Shown in pieces: positions 1 through 11,239 of a DNA stretch of 64,000 nucleotides (the stretch's first letter is position 1; every line of letters begins with the position of its first letter). A program made the translations under genes and the position numbers. Below the pieces are notes generated by a model that was given only the letters and a program-made list of their open reading frames with translations, searched no databases and was not told where the DNA came from. This stretch comes from Cervus elaphus (Eukaryota > Chordata > Mammalia > Artiodactyla > Cervidae). The stretch lies in contig NC_057826.1 in the NCBI RefSeq assembly GCF_910594005.1, positions 80,473,163 through 80,537,162 of the forward strand, given 5' to 3'.

Positions 1-616
1 CTAATGTTATCTATTAAGAGCAGGGAACACTCAAGCATTAACAAATGTTTTCTATCCCGTTTTGCTATACAACAATCAATGTCCCCTCTGCCCCGTACAG
101 CTAACTCCTCCAAAATCTCAATCCATGAAGCATGCAGAACTCCTTTCCTGGGAATTTCAAGTTAGATAAGTGACTAGTTGTTAATATTACATGGATGATT
201 TTAACTGATAAACACATTTTGAAAAACTTTTACGGTACAGATATATCATTTAAAAAAATGAATGTCCAGTTATAATCAAAGCTGAATCAGAAATTCTTTT
301 TCAAGATCATAATGTCCTAATACAGAAATTCAATTTGATTGTTCTAATTTATAGCATCTACCTTTCCAATCATGCCTCAAAATGAAAAATTTGTGAATTT
401 ATTCAATAAAAATTTATTATAGTAAGAGCACTTTCCTTTTCTTTAGTCTTCAACCTTCTTCCTTTTCCCCTCCCCCAGCAAAAACAGCCAAGTGGGAAAA
501 AACTTTGGTAAAATGCAGTCAGGCAGACATGGTTGCATATCCTAGTTCTGACGGGCTAGTTAATTTCTTTCTGTATTAAAAACTTTCTCCCTTATAAAAT
601 AATTGCTTCTCCCCTC
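1..616. other. Unique AT-rich sequence, no gene seen
   Basis: Low-GC sequence with stops in all frames. I recognise no repeat and no exon. It ends where a BovB tail begins. Confidence 0.6.
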
Positions 617-892
617 AGTTCAGTTCAGTTGCTCAGTTGTGTCCGACTCTTTGCGACCCCATGAACTGCAGCACACCAGGCTTCCCTGTCCATCACCAAC
701 TCCTGGAGCCTGCTCAAACTCATGTCCATCGAGTTGGTGATGCCATCCAACCATCTCATCCTCTGTCGTCCCCTTCTCCTCCTGCCTTCAATCTTTCCCA
801 GTGTCAGGGTCTTTTCCAATGAGTCAGTTCTTCGCATCAAGTAGCCAAAGTATTGGAGCTTCATCATCAGTCCTTCCAATGATTATTCAGGA
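617..892 (-). mobile_element. BovB LINE, 5'-truncated 3' end
   Basis: The complement encodes the C-terminal end of the BovB reverse transcriptase protein. An open stretch (625-879) includes the blocks LQYFGYLMRR and GRQRMRWLDG. It is the same 3' segment as in the BovB copies near 12.1, 18.9, 27.1, 45.9 and 49.9 kb. Only about 275 bp remain, so this is a dead fragment, not a gene. Confidence 0.9.
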
Positions 893-998
893 CTGATTTC
901 CCTACAAAACAATTTTCTCCCCTATAAAATAATGGCTTCCTTTTAAGGAGATTTCTGTGAAGATGTGTAAAAGCACCCACCTCACTGCTTGGCAGGTA

Positions 999-1329
999 AG
1001 TGAAGTGAAGTGAAAGTCACTCAGTCATGTCCGACTCTTTGTGGCCCCACGGACTATACAGTCTATGGAATTCTCCAGACCACTATACTGGAGTGGGTAG
1101 TCTTTCCCTTCTCCAGGGACTCTTCCCAACTCAGGGATTGAACCCAGGTCTCCCACATTGCGGGCAGATTCTTTACTGGATTCTTTACCAGCTGAGCTAC
1201 AAGGGAAGCCCTTGTAGCTGGAGTGGGTAGCCTATCCCTTTCTCCAGCAGATCTTCCTGACTCAGGAATCGAACCGGGGTCTCCTGCATTGCAGGCAGAT
1301 TCTTTACCAACTGAGCTATGAGGGACGCT
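999..1329 (-). mobile_element. Bov-tA SINE, head-duplicated form
   Basis: Antisense Bov-tA. Positions 999-1210 hold a whole unit (Bov-A body, then a tRNA-like head ending in the complement of gggcttccc). A second partial unit (about 1217-1326) follows, with the first half of the Bov-A body and another head. In sense order this reads head, half body, head, full body. One pair of target duplications flanks the whole. The second unit is diverged from the first. Confidence 0.85.
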
Positions 1330-1340
1330 CTGCTTGGCAG

Positions 1341-1547
1341 TGACTTCCCTGGTGGCTCAGATGGTAAAGCGTCTGCCTACAATGCAGGAGACCTGGGTTC
1401 GATCCCAGGTTCGGGAAGATCTCCTGGACAAGGAAATGGCAACCCACTCCAGTACTCTTGCTTGGAAAATCCCATGGACAGAGGAGCCTGGTAAGCTGCA
1501 GTCCATGGGGTCGCAAAGAGTCGGACACAACTGAGTGACTTCACTTT
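1341..1547 (+). mobile_element. Bov-tA SINE, sense
   Basis: A complete copy: tRNA-like head beginning cttccctggtggctcag, a Pol III B-box-like ggttcgatccc, then the Bov-A body ending in cggacacaactgagtgactt. It faces the SINE at 999-1329, so the two form an inverted pair with almost no spacer. Confidence 0.93.
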
Positions 1548-1796
1548 CTGCTTGGCAGGTAGCAGGTCCTCAATTAATAGTAACTATTCACAGTCCAAAA
1601 GCCTACACTATTTTCCCCCAAACTGCTCACATCTAGCAACTCTGTGTTTACCAGTCACATTTTAGAAATTGTTATGCATAAAATATGGACTTTATTTTTT
1701 ATTTTTAATCACATTTTGACAATTATGTATAAAAGAACATGAAGAGACCTTAAAACTTAAGTTTGGTCATCTTTCTTCTCTGCCTTATCTTTCAAC

Positions 1797-2210
1797 AGCG
1801 CCCTATTATAGCTAATATAAAATCCAAATTCATTACCAAGGCATTCAAAAAGTCTACAGGATCTGCTTCCTGCCTCTCTGCAACCTAATCTTATATCACA
1901 CTCTAACTCAGTACACTCTGGCCACATAATTTAGTTTCCTGGACAAGCCATCGTCTTTCCCATACTAAAGTCTCTGCACTTGCTCTCCCCTCTGCTGGAA
2001 CACTTGCTCTACAACCACTCACATCACAGGTCTAGCTCCTTCTAATTCTTCATGTTTCCACCCAGCTGTCACTTCTACAGAGGCCTTCCCTGACAACTCT
2101 CTCTCTGTAAAAGTCTTTTATCCTGCCCTATGTGTGCTCTTCGCAGCAATTAACTTTGTTTTTAAGGCCTACCTTCCCAACTAGAAGGCTAGACTACAAG
2201 AGTATTAAAA
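1797..2210 (+). mobile_element. Ancient L2 LINE 3' region (fragment)
   Basis: The pyrimidine-rich stretch contains recognisable L2 3' blocks such as cactctggccaca, ctctgcacttgctctcccctctg and gaggccttccctgacaa in the usual order. It is heavily mutated and non-coding. Confidence 0.65.
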
Positions 2211-2470
2211 TGACCTCTGGTCTGTCACTGCTTCTTGCCCTTTGCACCTTGGCTTATTCTGTGTTTTTGTTTTTTTTTTTTTCTGTAACGTAATTCCATT
2301 TATTGCCTCTTGTGATAGATTTTCAGTAAAGTAAGGATTAAATTATTAATGCAAATCAGGTGTTTTTTTTTAAAAAAATTGAGCAATTCAGTTAGCCCAT
2401 GTTGTTCTTACATTCTTTTCTTACAAATGCTTTATTTTTTTATTTATTTATTTTTTTTCAGGCTGCACTA

Positions 2471-3640
2471 TTTTTTTTTTTTTTTTGGGTTTTGTCATAC
2501 ATTGATATGAATCAGCCATAGAGTTACACGTATTCCCCATCCCGATCCCCCCTCCCACCTCCCTCTCCACCCGATTCCTCTGGGTCTTCCCAGTGCACCA
2601 GGCCCGAGCACTTGTCTCATGCATCCCACCTGGGCTGGTGATCTGTTTCACCACAGATAGTATACATGCTGTTCTTTTGAAATATCCCACCCTCACATTC
2701 TCCCACAGAGTTCATAAGTCTGTTCTGTATTTCTGTGTCTCTTTTTCTGTTTTGCATGTAGGGTTATCATTACCATCTTTCTAAATTCCATATATATGTG
2801 TTAGTATGCTGTAATGTTCTTTATCTTTCTGGCTTACTTCACTCTGTATAATGGGCTCCAGTTTCATCCATCTCATTAGGACTGGTTCAAATGAATTCTT
2901 TTTAACAGCTGAGTAATATTCCATGGTGTATATGTACCACAGCTTCCTTATCCATTCATCTGCTGATGGGCATCTAGGTTGCTTCCATGTCCTGGCTATT
3001 ATAAACAGTGCTGCGATGAACATTGGGGTGCACGTGTCTCTTTCAGATCTGGTTTCCTCAGTGTGTATGCCCAGAAGTGGGATTGCTGGGTCATATGGCA
3101 GGTCTATTTCCAGTTTTTTAAGAAATCTCCACACCGTTTTCCATAGTGGCTGTACTAGTTTGCATTCCCACCAACAGTGTAAGAGGGTTCCCTTTTCTCC
3201 ACACCCTCTCCAGCATTTATTGCTTGTAGACTTTTGGATAGCAGCCATCCTGACTGGCGTGTAATGGTACCTCATTGTGGTTTTGATTTGCATTTCTCTA
3301 ATAATGAGTGATGTTGAGCATCTTTTCATGTGTTTGTTAGCCATCTGTATGTCTTCCTTGGAGAAATGTCTGTTTAGTTCTTTGGCCCATTTTTTGATTG
3401 GGTCATTTATTTTTCTGGAATTGGGCTGCAGGAGTTGCTTGTATATTTTTGAGATTAATCCTTTGTCTGTTTCTTCATTTGCTATAATTTTCTCCCAATC
3501 TGAGGGCTGTCTTTTCACCTTACTTATAGTTTCCTTTGTAGTGCAAAAGCTTTTAAGTTTCATTAGGTCCCATTTGTTTAGTTTTGCTTTTATTTCCAAT
3601 ATTCTGGGAGGTATTCTGTGTTTTGTTTGTATCCCTTTCG
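2471..3640 (-). mobile_element. Ruminant L1, 5'-truncated, antisense
   Basis: A T16 run (2471-2486) marks the poly(A) tail on the complement. It is followed by a ruminant L1 3'UTR block, also seen at 8160-8371 and 19001-19225, and then the ORF2 end. The left boundary is clear. The right boundary near 3.64 kb is approximate and I could not find a confident target duplication. Confidence 0.9.
2781..3599 (-). pseudogene. L1 ORF2 C-terminal fragment (272 codons open)
   Basis: This is the C-terminal part of the L1 ORF2 protein (normally about 1,275 residues; endonuclease plus reverse transcriptase), with no endonuclease or catalytic RT residues left. Residues 129-146 hold the C-terminal zinc-knuckle pattern C-x3-C-x7-H-x4-C (codons at 3162-3215). 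Downstream LWYIYTMEYYSAVKK is a typical L1 ORF2 block. The frame is open for 272 codons, which suggests a fairly young insertion. It cannot act as a gene on its own. Confidence 0.9.
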
Positions 3641-3659
3641 GAACTCTACAGGTTTGATG

Positions 3660-5059
3660 GGTGGGTGGGCCAAGATGAAATTAAGTATTAGTGATCCTTA
3701 GTGACTCTGCATAACATCAGATTTCCACTGTTTAAGATCAGCCTCATTCTTGAAAATTTACATTCAGATGATTTCAAATCTGTCCTGTGTAAAATGTTTT
3801 ATTATCACTTTTCAAAGTGTCATAAATAAAGAACATTAATACTTCATAACTTTCTATGTGATCAGCAAGAAGACTAGGTACAATCTGATAACCTGCAAAC
3901 AATATCACCAATGCTTTGAACAATTACCTGAAAATCCTCTAATTCTTAGGAAAGGTACATTAATAACAGTTAACATGCCAACAATATTAGCAATACTTGT
4001 ATTTCTGCTCAAAATTAAGGGAAAATCTGAATTTTTCATTCTGCTATATGAGAAAGATATAAAAATTTTTGCACTAATAGAACTTCTATTAACTATATAA
4101 ATCTTCATGTTTATACAGTTATCTAAACATCTTATAAGCAACTTTTTGTTATTTGTGGCCAGAAGACTGTCCTAAGAGTAATACATCTCACCCAAAACTT
4201 GATGCAAGGTCTTCTGAATTTCTGAAACAAGAATTTTTAGTTCCATTTTTGTATATTACACAAGAAAATATAAGCTCAATGATATATAATATAATGCAAA
4301 TATTAACATTGAGGTGTAACCCAAAGATCCGAATGGTGACACTGTTTTACCAATTCACTGTAATTCTATACTACTTTGTTAAATGTTTCACACTTTTCTA
4401 ACATGACTAATATTTAAAAATTTACTAGTATTCTGACTGCAAAATGTTTTATCACAGTAAATTGTCAACATTTTTTAAAAAGGATTTGTCCTTTGGAAAA
4501 TTTCATGAACTACTTCTCATGTAATCATCTATAGTTACTCTGACCTAATACAAAAGTGGATAGTAATCTACAACACATTCTAAATAACTCTGACCTTGAT
4601 ACAACTATCATGAATATTCAAGATCACCTCTACTCCATATGTTAACATTTTATCTCGCTGCTACAACTACATAGGCTTTTGCAATAGAGAGGAATTTTTG
4701 GATTTTACAAAGAGAAATACATCAACCCAGTGTTACTACAGCTGTCAAACTCTTGTGGGTTTTTAAAAAATCATAACGATAAGTCTTTTATTAACTCATT
4801 GTGATTTACAGAACTGGATTTCCCCACTCATTTCAATGAATTATAATAACTAGAGGAGTAAACACTTGAAAGCAAAAGTGTCCTGGAAAATCTAGTTCAT
4901 CTTACTGAAGTCACCACACAGGAGGTAAAGGAGACTGAGGGCAACAAATAGCCTGATACAAAAGGAAGTCAAGGGATCCAAGATCTAGTCCTATTTCTAA
5001 AAAATATAACAATATATCTATGAAAAAATGGTAATTATGGGACCAAGTCTAAAGGTTAC
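3660..5059. other. Unique AT-rich sequence, no gene seen
   Basis: Short open frames here (for example 3858-4100 and its complement) overlap on both strands and have no recognisable product. I see no repeat I can name. Confidence 0.55.
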
Positions 5060-5225
5060 AATAATAATAGTTAACATTTACTGAATAGTTACACTATGTA
5101 CCACCCATTACTCTAGTGCTTTGTTTGTATTCTTTCAATTCTCCAAAACTAGTATTAGTAATTATTATTCTCATTTACAAAGAGAAAACTGAGCCACAAA
5201 GAGAATAAATAAAGTCCCAAGTCAT
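5060..5225 (-). mobile_element. MIR SINE, antisense, left part
   Basis: The order of blocks matches an antisense MIR: ttaacatttactgaatag, actctagtgctttg, ctcatttacaaagagaaaactgag, then aaagtcccaagtcatgaagct. The element is interrupted at 5238 by a Bov-tA and resumes at 5479. Confidence 0.8.
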
Positions 5226-5237
5226 GAAGCTACCTAT
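5226..5237. repeat. Target-site duplication, left copy
   Basis: The 12-mer gaagctacctat is repeated exactly at 5467-5478 and brackets the Bov-tA insertion inside the MIR. Confidence 0.85.
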
Positions 5238-5466
5238 TCTGTTAGTTAATTAGTTGCTCAGTTAAGTTCAACTCTTTTGAGATCCCATGGACTGCAGCCC
5301 ATCAGGCTCCTCTGTCCATAAGGGTTTCTCAGGCAAGAATACTGGGGTGGGTTGCCATTTCCTTCTCCAGGGGATCTTCCCAACCCAGGGATTGAACCCA
5401 TCTCCTGCACTGGCAAGCAGATTCTTTATCACTGAGCCACCCAGAAACAAGCGACTAACACTTTTA
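5238..5466 (-). mobile_element. Bov-tA SINE inserted into MIR
   Basis: An antisense Bov-tA (gttgctcagttaagttcaac through the tRNA-like head near 5390-5445), flanked by an exact 12-bp target duplication (5226-5237 and 5467-5478). It is younger than the MIR it splits. Confidence 0.92.
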
Positions 5467-5552
5467 GAAGCTACCTATAGAGAAAGCAAAATTTGAATCG
5501 TTAGTCCTGCTTTTCTGTGACCAAGATCATAACCACTAAACCAATATCCAGT
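5467..5552 (-). mobile_element. MIR SINE, antisense, right part
   Basis: Resumes the MIR after the Bov-tA: aaatttgaatcgttag corresponds to the MIR block around its tRNA-like region, followed by catcataaccactaa-like sequence. Its first 12 bases are the right target-site duplication. Confidence 0.7.
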
Positions 5553-5559
5553 TGGATAT

Positions 5560-5890
5560 TGGCACTGCCCAGTAGAGTAGTCACTTAGTGACATGCGGCT
5601 ATTGGAAATGTGAAATGCGACATTCTAAATACACATAAAATACACAGCAAAATTAGAAGACTTTGTGTGCACACACACACAAAGAATGCAAAGTATCTCA
5701 ATAACTTTGTACTGATTACATGTTTAAATATTTTGGATATATTTAAATAAAATAACTTAAAATTAATTTCACTTGTTTCTTTTTGGTTTTCTTATGTGGT
5801 ATGGTACATGGAAATTGGCACATTAAAATTTTAATTATGTACGTGGCTTACACTGCATTTCTATTGGTCAGTACTGCAATGAACTACGCT
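5560..5890 (+). mobile_element. MER5-like hAT-Charlie MITE (decayed)
   Basis: The blocks acatgcggctattg, aaattaatttcacttg and gtggcttacactgcatttctattgg fit the non-autonomous hAT-Charlie MER5 group in order. The copy is eroded and its ends are uncertain. Confidence 0.5.
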
Positions 5891-8061
5891 ACTCTTCACT
5901 AATATTCTCTCGAGCAAACAAGCAAGTTCTTTCTTAAAAAAAAGCTGCACTGTTTCTGCAAAGAGTAAAAGATTATGAATTGTGACAGCAGATGTGAGGA
6001 ATCAAAGCAAAGCTCTTTCTGGCTGTCAAATACAAACAACCAGTCTATCATATCTAAATAGTAAAAATTATGGATTTAAACAACTATCAACATCTTCTCT
6101 TTAACATTTACTCAGAAACTCCTATTTAAAAACAAAACTTTTTAGAAACTCAATTTAAAATTGTAGTAATAATTAATTCATTATTGATTATTGCTCAAAC
6201 TACTAGGTGAAGGTTTCTGGAAAAAAGGACAGTCACACAATTTCAGAGGGTCATCCACAAATTACTCATTAACTATAAAGAACGAAAAGTACTTTCATAA
6301 CGAACATAATGATCACCACCTTAACTGAGGGATCAAATTCAATATTAAGAGTGGTATGAAAAACGATTAAAGAAACAAAAATGCAATGAGTGAACTTTTA
6401 TTGAGTCCTGGTTTACAAATAGCATATAGGGAATGTTCAGGTGAATTAAAATTTTTAGTATATTAGATGATATTCATTTTAATTTTCTTAGATGTTGATT
6501 AATGGTACTGTTATATACAAAAATGTCCTTACAAAAAAAAAAAAATTCCTTACTCCTAGATGCTTTTGCAATGTTAAAACACTGAGAGCAAAGCACTCCA
6601 CTGGACTGTTGACTGTCCAGGCAATTACAGTATATCAGAAACTGTACAACATGCAACATATATATCCTTAGGCATAATGTCTCAAGAAAATTCAAACAGA
6701 TAGAATTAATTATATAACCGAGTGATAATTTATAGAAAAATAACCTTTTTTATCTAAATGCTATAGTAGACACTTTGGTTCTTTAGCTTTTCCATTGATC
6801 CTTTAAGCTATCCAACATCATTCTAATAAACTTTCTGTTTTGCTGAAGTTAGTTAAAATCTGTAATGCTTGGAATAAAACACCTTAATTGATACTCTGGG
6901 TAGGAAAGACTTTAAAGTTATAGGAGTCATTGTCAATTGCTCATACAGTCTCTTAAGCATAAGGAGAGAACAACTGTCGATGGTGTGAGTAGGCTGGAGA
7001 TGTGAAGAAGGCGTCTGCAGGTAGTGGTGAACACCTGAAGTAGCTTCAGTCAGGAAGAGAGCACAAAGAAAGGGAAAACTGGATTACTCAGCTGCACTGA
7101 GAGCCCAGGTAAGGTTGGTAACCGTATTTAAAGAGGTTCAAATAAAAGAACATGACTTTGTGGAGAATAAAGCAACGAGAAAGTTTAGACATTTAAAACT
7201 GATTTTTTTCTAGGCACATGAGTAGAAAGTGACAACGAAATAGGAGAGTTGAAGGTATCAGCAACTGGTTGTCAATGGAATCTAAGAAAGATAGGAAAGG
7301 AAATAAACAGGAGTGAACTGATATGGGTAAAAATGGTGCCGGTTTAATGTGAGAAACCTGGAAAGACAGGAGACTATACTGAGACTGTTATATAATTTCA
7401 ACATTTCAGCACTGCTGAGTGATGACAAGGGGTAGGATGCAGTTATGGAAGCTGATATTTGAAGTGGCCTAAAAGAGAAGTCATTGGAGATGAGGAAGTT
7501 AAAATATTGAAAGTACTGAAGATGGTATTAAAAAGATAATAAGCAAAGCAGACACACAAATTATCCAGAACTTGGAATGGAGAGGAAGATGGTGAAACAA
7601 GACCTAAAGTTCTCAATGAACCAAAGAGAATAGTAAGTACACAAGTGGTAGTGAACAAACGAAAACAGATAAAATCCAGTGGCCCACATCTTTAAAGAGC
7701 AGAAATTTCTCTGACATTTAATTATTTCACATTTTTTAAAGTTTTTTTCTATTATTCTTCAGTAATCAGCTATGTTCTGGAGAGCTGATGTTGCTCTAAG
7801 GATCACTAATAGATTACTTTTTTCATGCTGAAAACAAGCATTACACAATGTATTCAAGTGTACTGTTCACCATATGTCTACAAATTGTTATCAAGTTCAG
7901 CTAAAAAAAAATCCTGCATATAGATGCATTAATTCTTGAACACAGAAAACAAACAGCATATGAATAATTTATTGAAAGCTTTTGCTGTCAGCAGCTTTAC
8001 TAACAAAAGCAGTATTTATGAAATCCCACAGGACAATCTAACAACTTAAATAAATACAAAA
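5891..8061. other. Mostly unique sequence, no gene seen
   Basis: No supported exon. A purine-rich part (about 6950-7660) resembles badly decayed repeat DNA, but I cannot assign it. An A13 run lies near 6533. Confidence 0.5.
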
Positions 8062-8063
8062 GA

Positions 8064-8142
8064 GACTTCCCGACCCAAGGATAGAACCCGGGTCTCCCGC
8101 ATTGTAGGCAGACGCTTTACCATCTGAGCCACCAGGGAAGCC
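8064..8142 (-). mobile_element. SINE tRNA-like head only
   Basis: About 80 bp: the complement of the Bov-tA head (cttccctggtggctcagatgg through the B-box-like region) with no Bov-A body. The 7-mer aaagaga flanks both sides as a possible short target duplication. Confidence 0.75.
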
Positions 8143-8159
8143 TAAAGAGAATAACAAAC

Positions 8160-8371
8160 AGATCACCAGCTCAGGTGGGATGCATGAGACAAGTGCTCGG
8201 GCCTGGTGCACTGGGAAGACCCAGAGGAATTGGGTGGAGAGGGAGGTGGGAGAGGGGATCGGGATGGGGAATACGTGTAACTCTATGGCTGATTCATATC
8301 AATGTATGACAAAACCCACTGAAATGTTGTGAACTAATTAGCCTCCAACTAATAATAAAAAAAAAAAAAGA
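8160..8371 (+). mobile_element. Ruminant L1 3' end, strongly 5'-truncated
   Basis: The 3'UTR block (caagtgctcgggcctggtgc, gattcatatcaatgtatgac) ends in aataat followed by an A13 tail. Only the last 200 bp of the element is present. Confidence 0.9.
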
Positions 8372-8904
8372 CTACAAATCCTTAATAATGAGTCTTACAG
8401 TATCAAAACTATTTTCTGCAAAGAACTTCATGCATATAAATCTCTTGTTGCAAAATAAGCAGATGTTTCAGAAGACTCATGTGATTGTCTTACAAGGTCT
8501 ACAGACCAGGTTCCAGAATTCTTCTGTTCAACTGTATTATTTACTGATGAAATTAAACTGAATTTAGACTTGTTGACTCAAGCCTGCATTAGTAAGCTGT
8601 AATGCTGTCACAGACAAATTCATATTTCATTCATTGATCTATTAATCTCTTGGTAACATACTTATGATTGAAATAATTGAGGGGAGGAAAAACAGACTTC
8701 TAAAATCTAAGAGAGATGCCAACAGTATCAGAAAGATAAGAATGAGCCCCAAAATACACACAGTGAAGCCACATATTTGCATGTATATTATAACCAAGTG
8801 GTTGTAAATACATTTGTGGAAGTAAAATATGACTTTCTATACTACTATAATTACATGCCATTTTCACACAGATGTAGAACTAGACTAAAATGGTCCTTTT
8901 ATCA

Positions 8905-9560
8905 TTTTAAAAGATGCTTAATTAACCTCATTCGTAATAAGAGGGATGTAAATTGAAACTACACTGAGATACAACTTCTCACCTATCATAATGTCAAAAA
9001 CCCGAATGTTTTCAACATAGTCTACAGGCAACGAAACAGGCTGATGGGAATGCAAAATGGCATGCCCACTAGGAAAGGGAGTGCAACATCTAGCACCCTT
9101 TGATTTAGCAAGCCCCTGTCTCTGAATCTACTCCTTCCACAGACTGGCCAAAATATGCAAACAGGTACAAGCAAGACTCATCACTGCAGCACTACTTGCA
9201 GTAACAGCATGGAAAAAATCCTGATACCAACAATGGACACATTGAACAAACCATGGTACACTGACACAATGAGGTACTATGCAGTGGTAAATAGGTAAAA
9301 TGACAGAATAACTTTATATTCTACCATGGAGTGATCTCTAGAATAAATTAAGTGAAAAAGCAAGGTTGAAGAAAGTGGGTATATTTATCTAAGAAAGGTC
9401 AGATACTAAAACATATCCACATAGTTTTTAATGCAGCTAAGAAAGAAAAAATATTGATTACAGGAGACTGTAATTGAAGTTGGATGTCTCTGAATAGATC
9501 TTGTTCATAGATTTGACATTAGGAGCATGTAAATATTTTACACAGTTAAAAAAAAATAAC
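8905..9560 (+). mobile_element. Old L1 ORF2/3' fragment
   Basis: Decayed L1 ORF2 3' region: attaacctcattcgtaataag, actgagatacaacttctcacc, catcactgcagcactacttg and caatgaggtactatgcagtg occur in L1 order. Many stops; not coding. Confidence 0.75.
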
Positions 9561-10204
9561 ATTTCAAAGCCTCTAAAAATTAAAATCAGAAATCAAACAA
9601 ACCTAAATCTCCAGTTATCCTTTTAACCACACAAAAAGAAACTAGTCAAGAATTTAGGACACAATTTAAACTGTTTTAATAACCATTTTATTGCAGTTGT
9701 TATTGATACTGAGACTGGTAACGGACGGTGCGGGGAGGGGGGTGTTTTGGAATAAAGCAAATGAGTAAATTCACTGAGTTACAAAAAACAAGATTCTCAG
9801 TTGTGGAAGCAATACAGTAAAACCAGTAAGATTAAGTAAAAGCCATGTATTCCTCTGTTTTAATTGTGTGAAACATGAATTTGTATTTTATTTATTTTAA
9901 AATATGTTATTTCCTAGTAACACTTCACTGAAAAGGACTGGTGACAATGCTCAGCTCAGTAGCAATAAATACTTTCCACACCCAGATGTGGCCTCTAAAT
10001 TCCATTTTTTTCCACACAATGTTCAAAAAAGCTAGTTAATTCCTGGTTTGCAGCTGGAATATGAGATGAATCTGCAACATTTCGTCACACCAGAAAACAC
10101 AAAGCTATTGATAATTACTAAGGTCATCCCCAAAGACTCAAGACTGGCCAAACATGGGACACTTAAGCATCAGTAACTATAATTACATAAAAAGTTGAAA
10201 CACT
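9561..10204. other. Unique sequence, no gene seen
   Basis: No exon or repeat recognised. The only compositional feature is a G-rich patch near 9728-9744. Confidence 0.5.
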
Positions 10205-10420
10205 CAGATATGCTGGGTACCAATGGTTCAGATGGTAAAGAATCTTCCTACAACCCAGGAGATCTGGGTTCAATCCCTGGGTTGGGAAGATCCCTTGGAG
10301 AAGGAAATGGATACCCACTCCAGTATTCTTGCCTGGAGAATCCCAAGGACTGAGAAGCCTGGTGGGGAACAGTCCATGGGGTCACAAAGAGTTGGACATG
10401 ACTGAATGACTAAGCATATT
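10205..10420 (+). mobile_element. Bov-tA SINE, sense
   Basis: tRNA-like head (gttcagatggtaaagaatc, B-box-like ggttcaatccc) followed by the Bov-A body ending ttggacatgactgaatgac. Confidence 0.93.
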
Positions 10421-10675
10421 ACTTTATAATGACCAACAAACAAAAACACTAATTGGTCAACTTTGGAGAACATTACAGAATCAAATCATTATTTTAAACA
10501 GTGGCATGTAATTTAGTGTTTTTTCTAATCAAATTGGTCCTGATGGCAATAAAATTGATCAAATAAGTTTCTGTTTATGGAAGCAGTCCATCTAATAATT
10601 AAAGAATGACATGATATCACAACTTTGCAAACCCTAATAAATTAACCACTCTGGGAAATAAACATCATTGACCCG

Positions 10676-10890
10676 GGAGTCAGCAAACTTTTTTCTGAAA
10701 AGGGCGAGACAGTATGTTAGGATTTGCAGGCTACATACAGTTTCGGTCACATATTCTTTCTTTGTTTTTCATTTTTTTAACAACGCTTTCAAAATCTAAC
10801 TTTAAAGTCAACTTTAGCTTATACTATGTACAAAAACAGGCCACAAACCAGATGTGACCCATGGCTACAGTATGCTGAACTCTGATGGCT
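10676..10890 (+). mobile_element. hAT-type MITE, decayed
   Basis: Begins gagtcagcaaacttttttct with aagggc shortly after, and ends with an A-rich acaggccac block and a matching inverted end (tatgctgaactctg). This is the layout of a non-autonomous hAT-Charlie MER element. I do not give the subfamily. Confidence 0.6.
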
Positions 10891-11239
10891 AATAGCAACA
10901 GGGAAACGTATACATGATATGCCGCCTGATGAAAGCATACACCACCACAACCACCTATGTGGTAGTCTCAGCAAAACAAAAGCAAAACCCTGAATCAAGC
11001 TCTAGATCCAATGACAAATTAAGAAAAAATAAATAAAAAGGACAGAGTAATGTGGTAACAGACCCCATGGGGTTGCAATCAACATCATCCCCATTGAGAG
11101 AAAATTCTTGGTGACAAATGACCCAGTTACTTCAAGAAATAAATTACAAGGAATAAAGGGAGGTATAGGGGGATAATTTTAGCTTAAAAGAAACTTAAAA
11201 TGCATACATACGAACCAATTGTGTAGATCTAGGTTCAGA
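10891..11239. other. Unique sequence, no gene seen
   Basis: Nothing recognisable between the hAT remnant and the next old L1. Confidence 0.5.

Larger units (their letters stand above)
985..1561. repeat. Triplicated target site of two SINE insertions
   Basis: The 11-mer ctgcttggcag occurs at 985-995, 1330-1340 and 1548-1558; the outer two copies extend to ctgcttggcaggta. The three copies bracket an antisense SINE insert (999-1329) and a sense SINE insert (1341-1547). This is the expected pattern when a second SINE inserts into the duplicated target of the first. Confidence 0.8.

Noticed and set aside
2471..3599. Possibility of a functional L1
   Set aside because: Only the ORF2 C-terminus remains; the endonuclease and RT catalytic parts and ORF1 are missing.
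3858..4141. Opposed open frames of about 80 codons on both strands
   Set aside because: Each is the shadow of the other in AT-rich DNA, with no domain, splice context or repeat identity.
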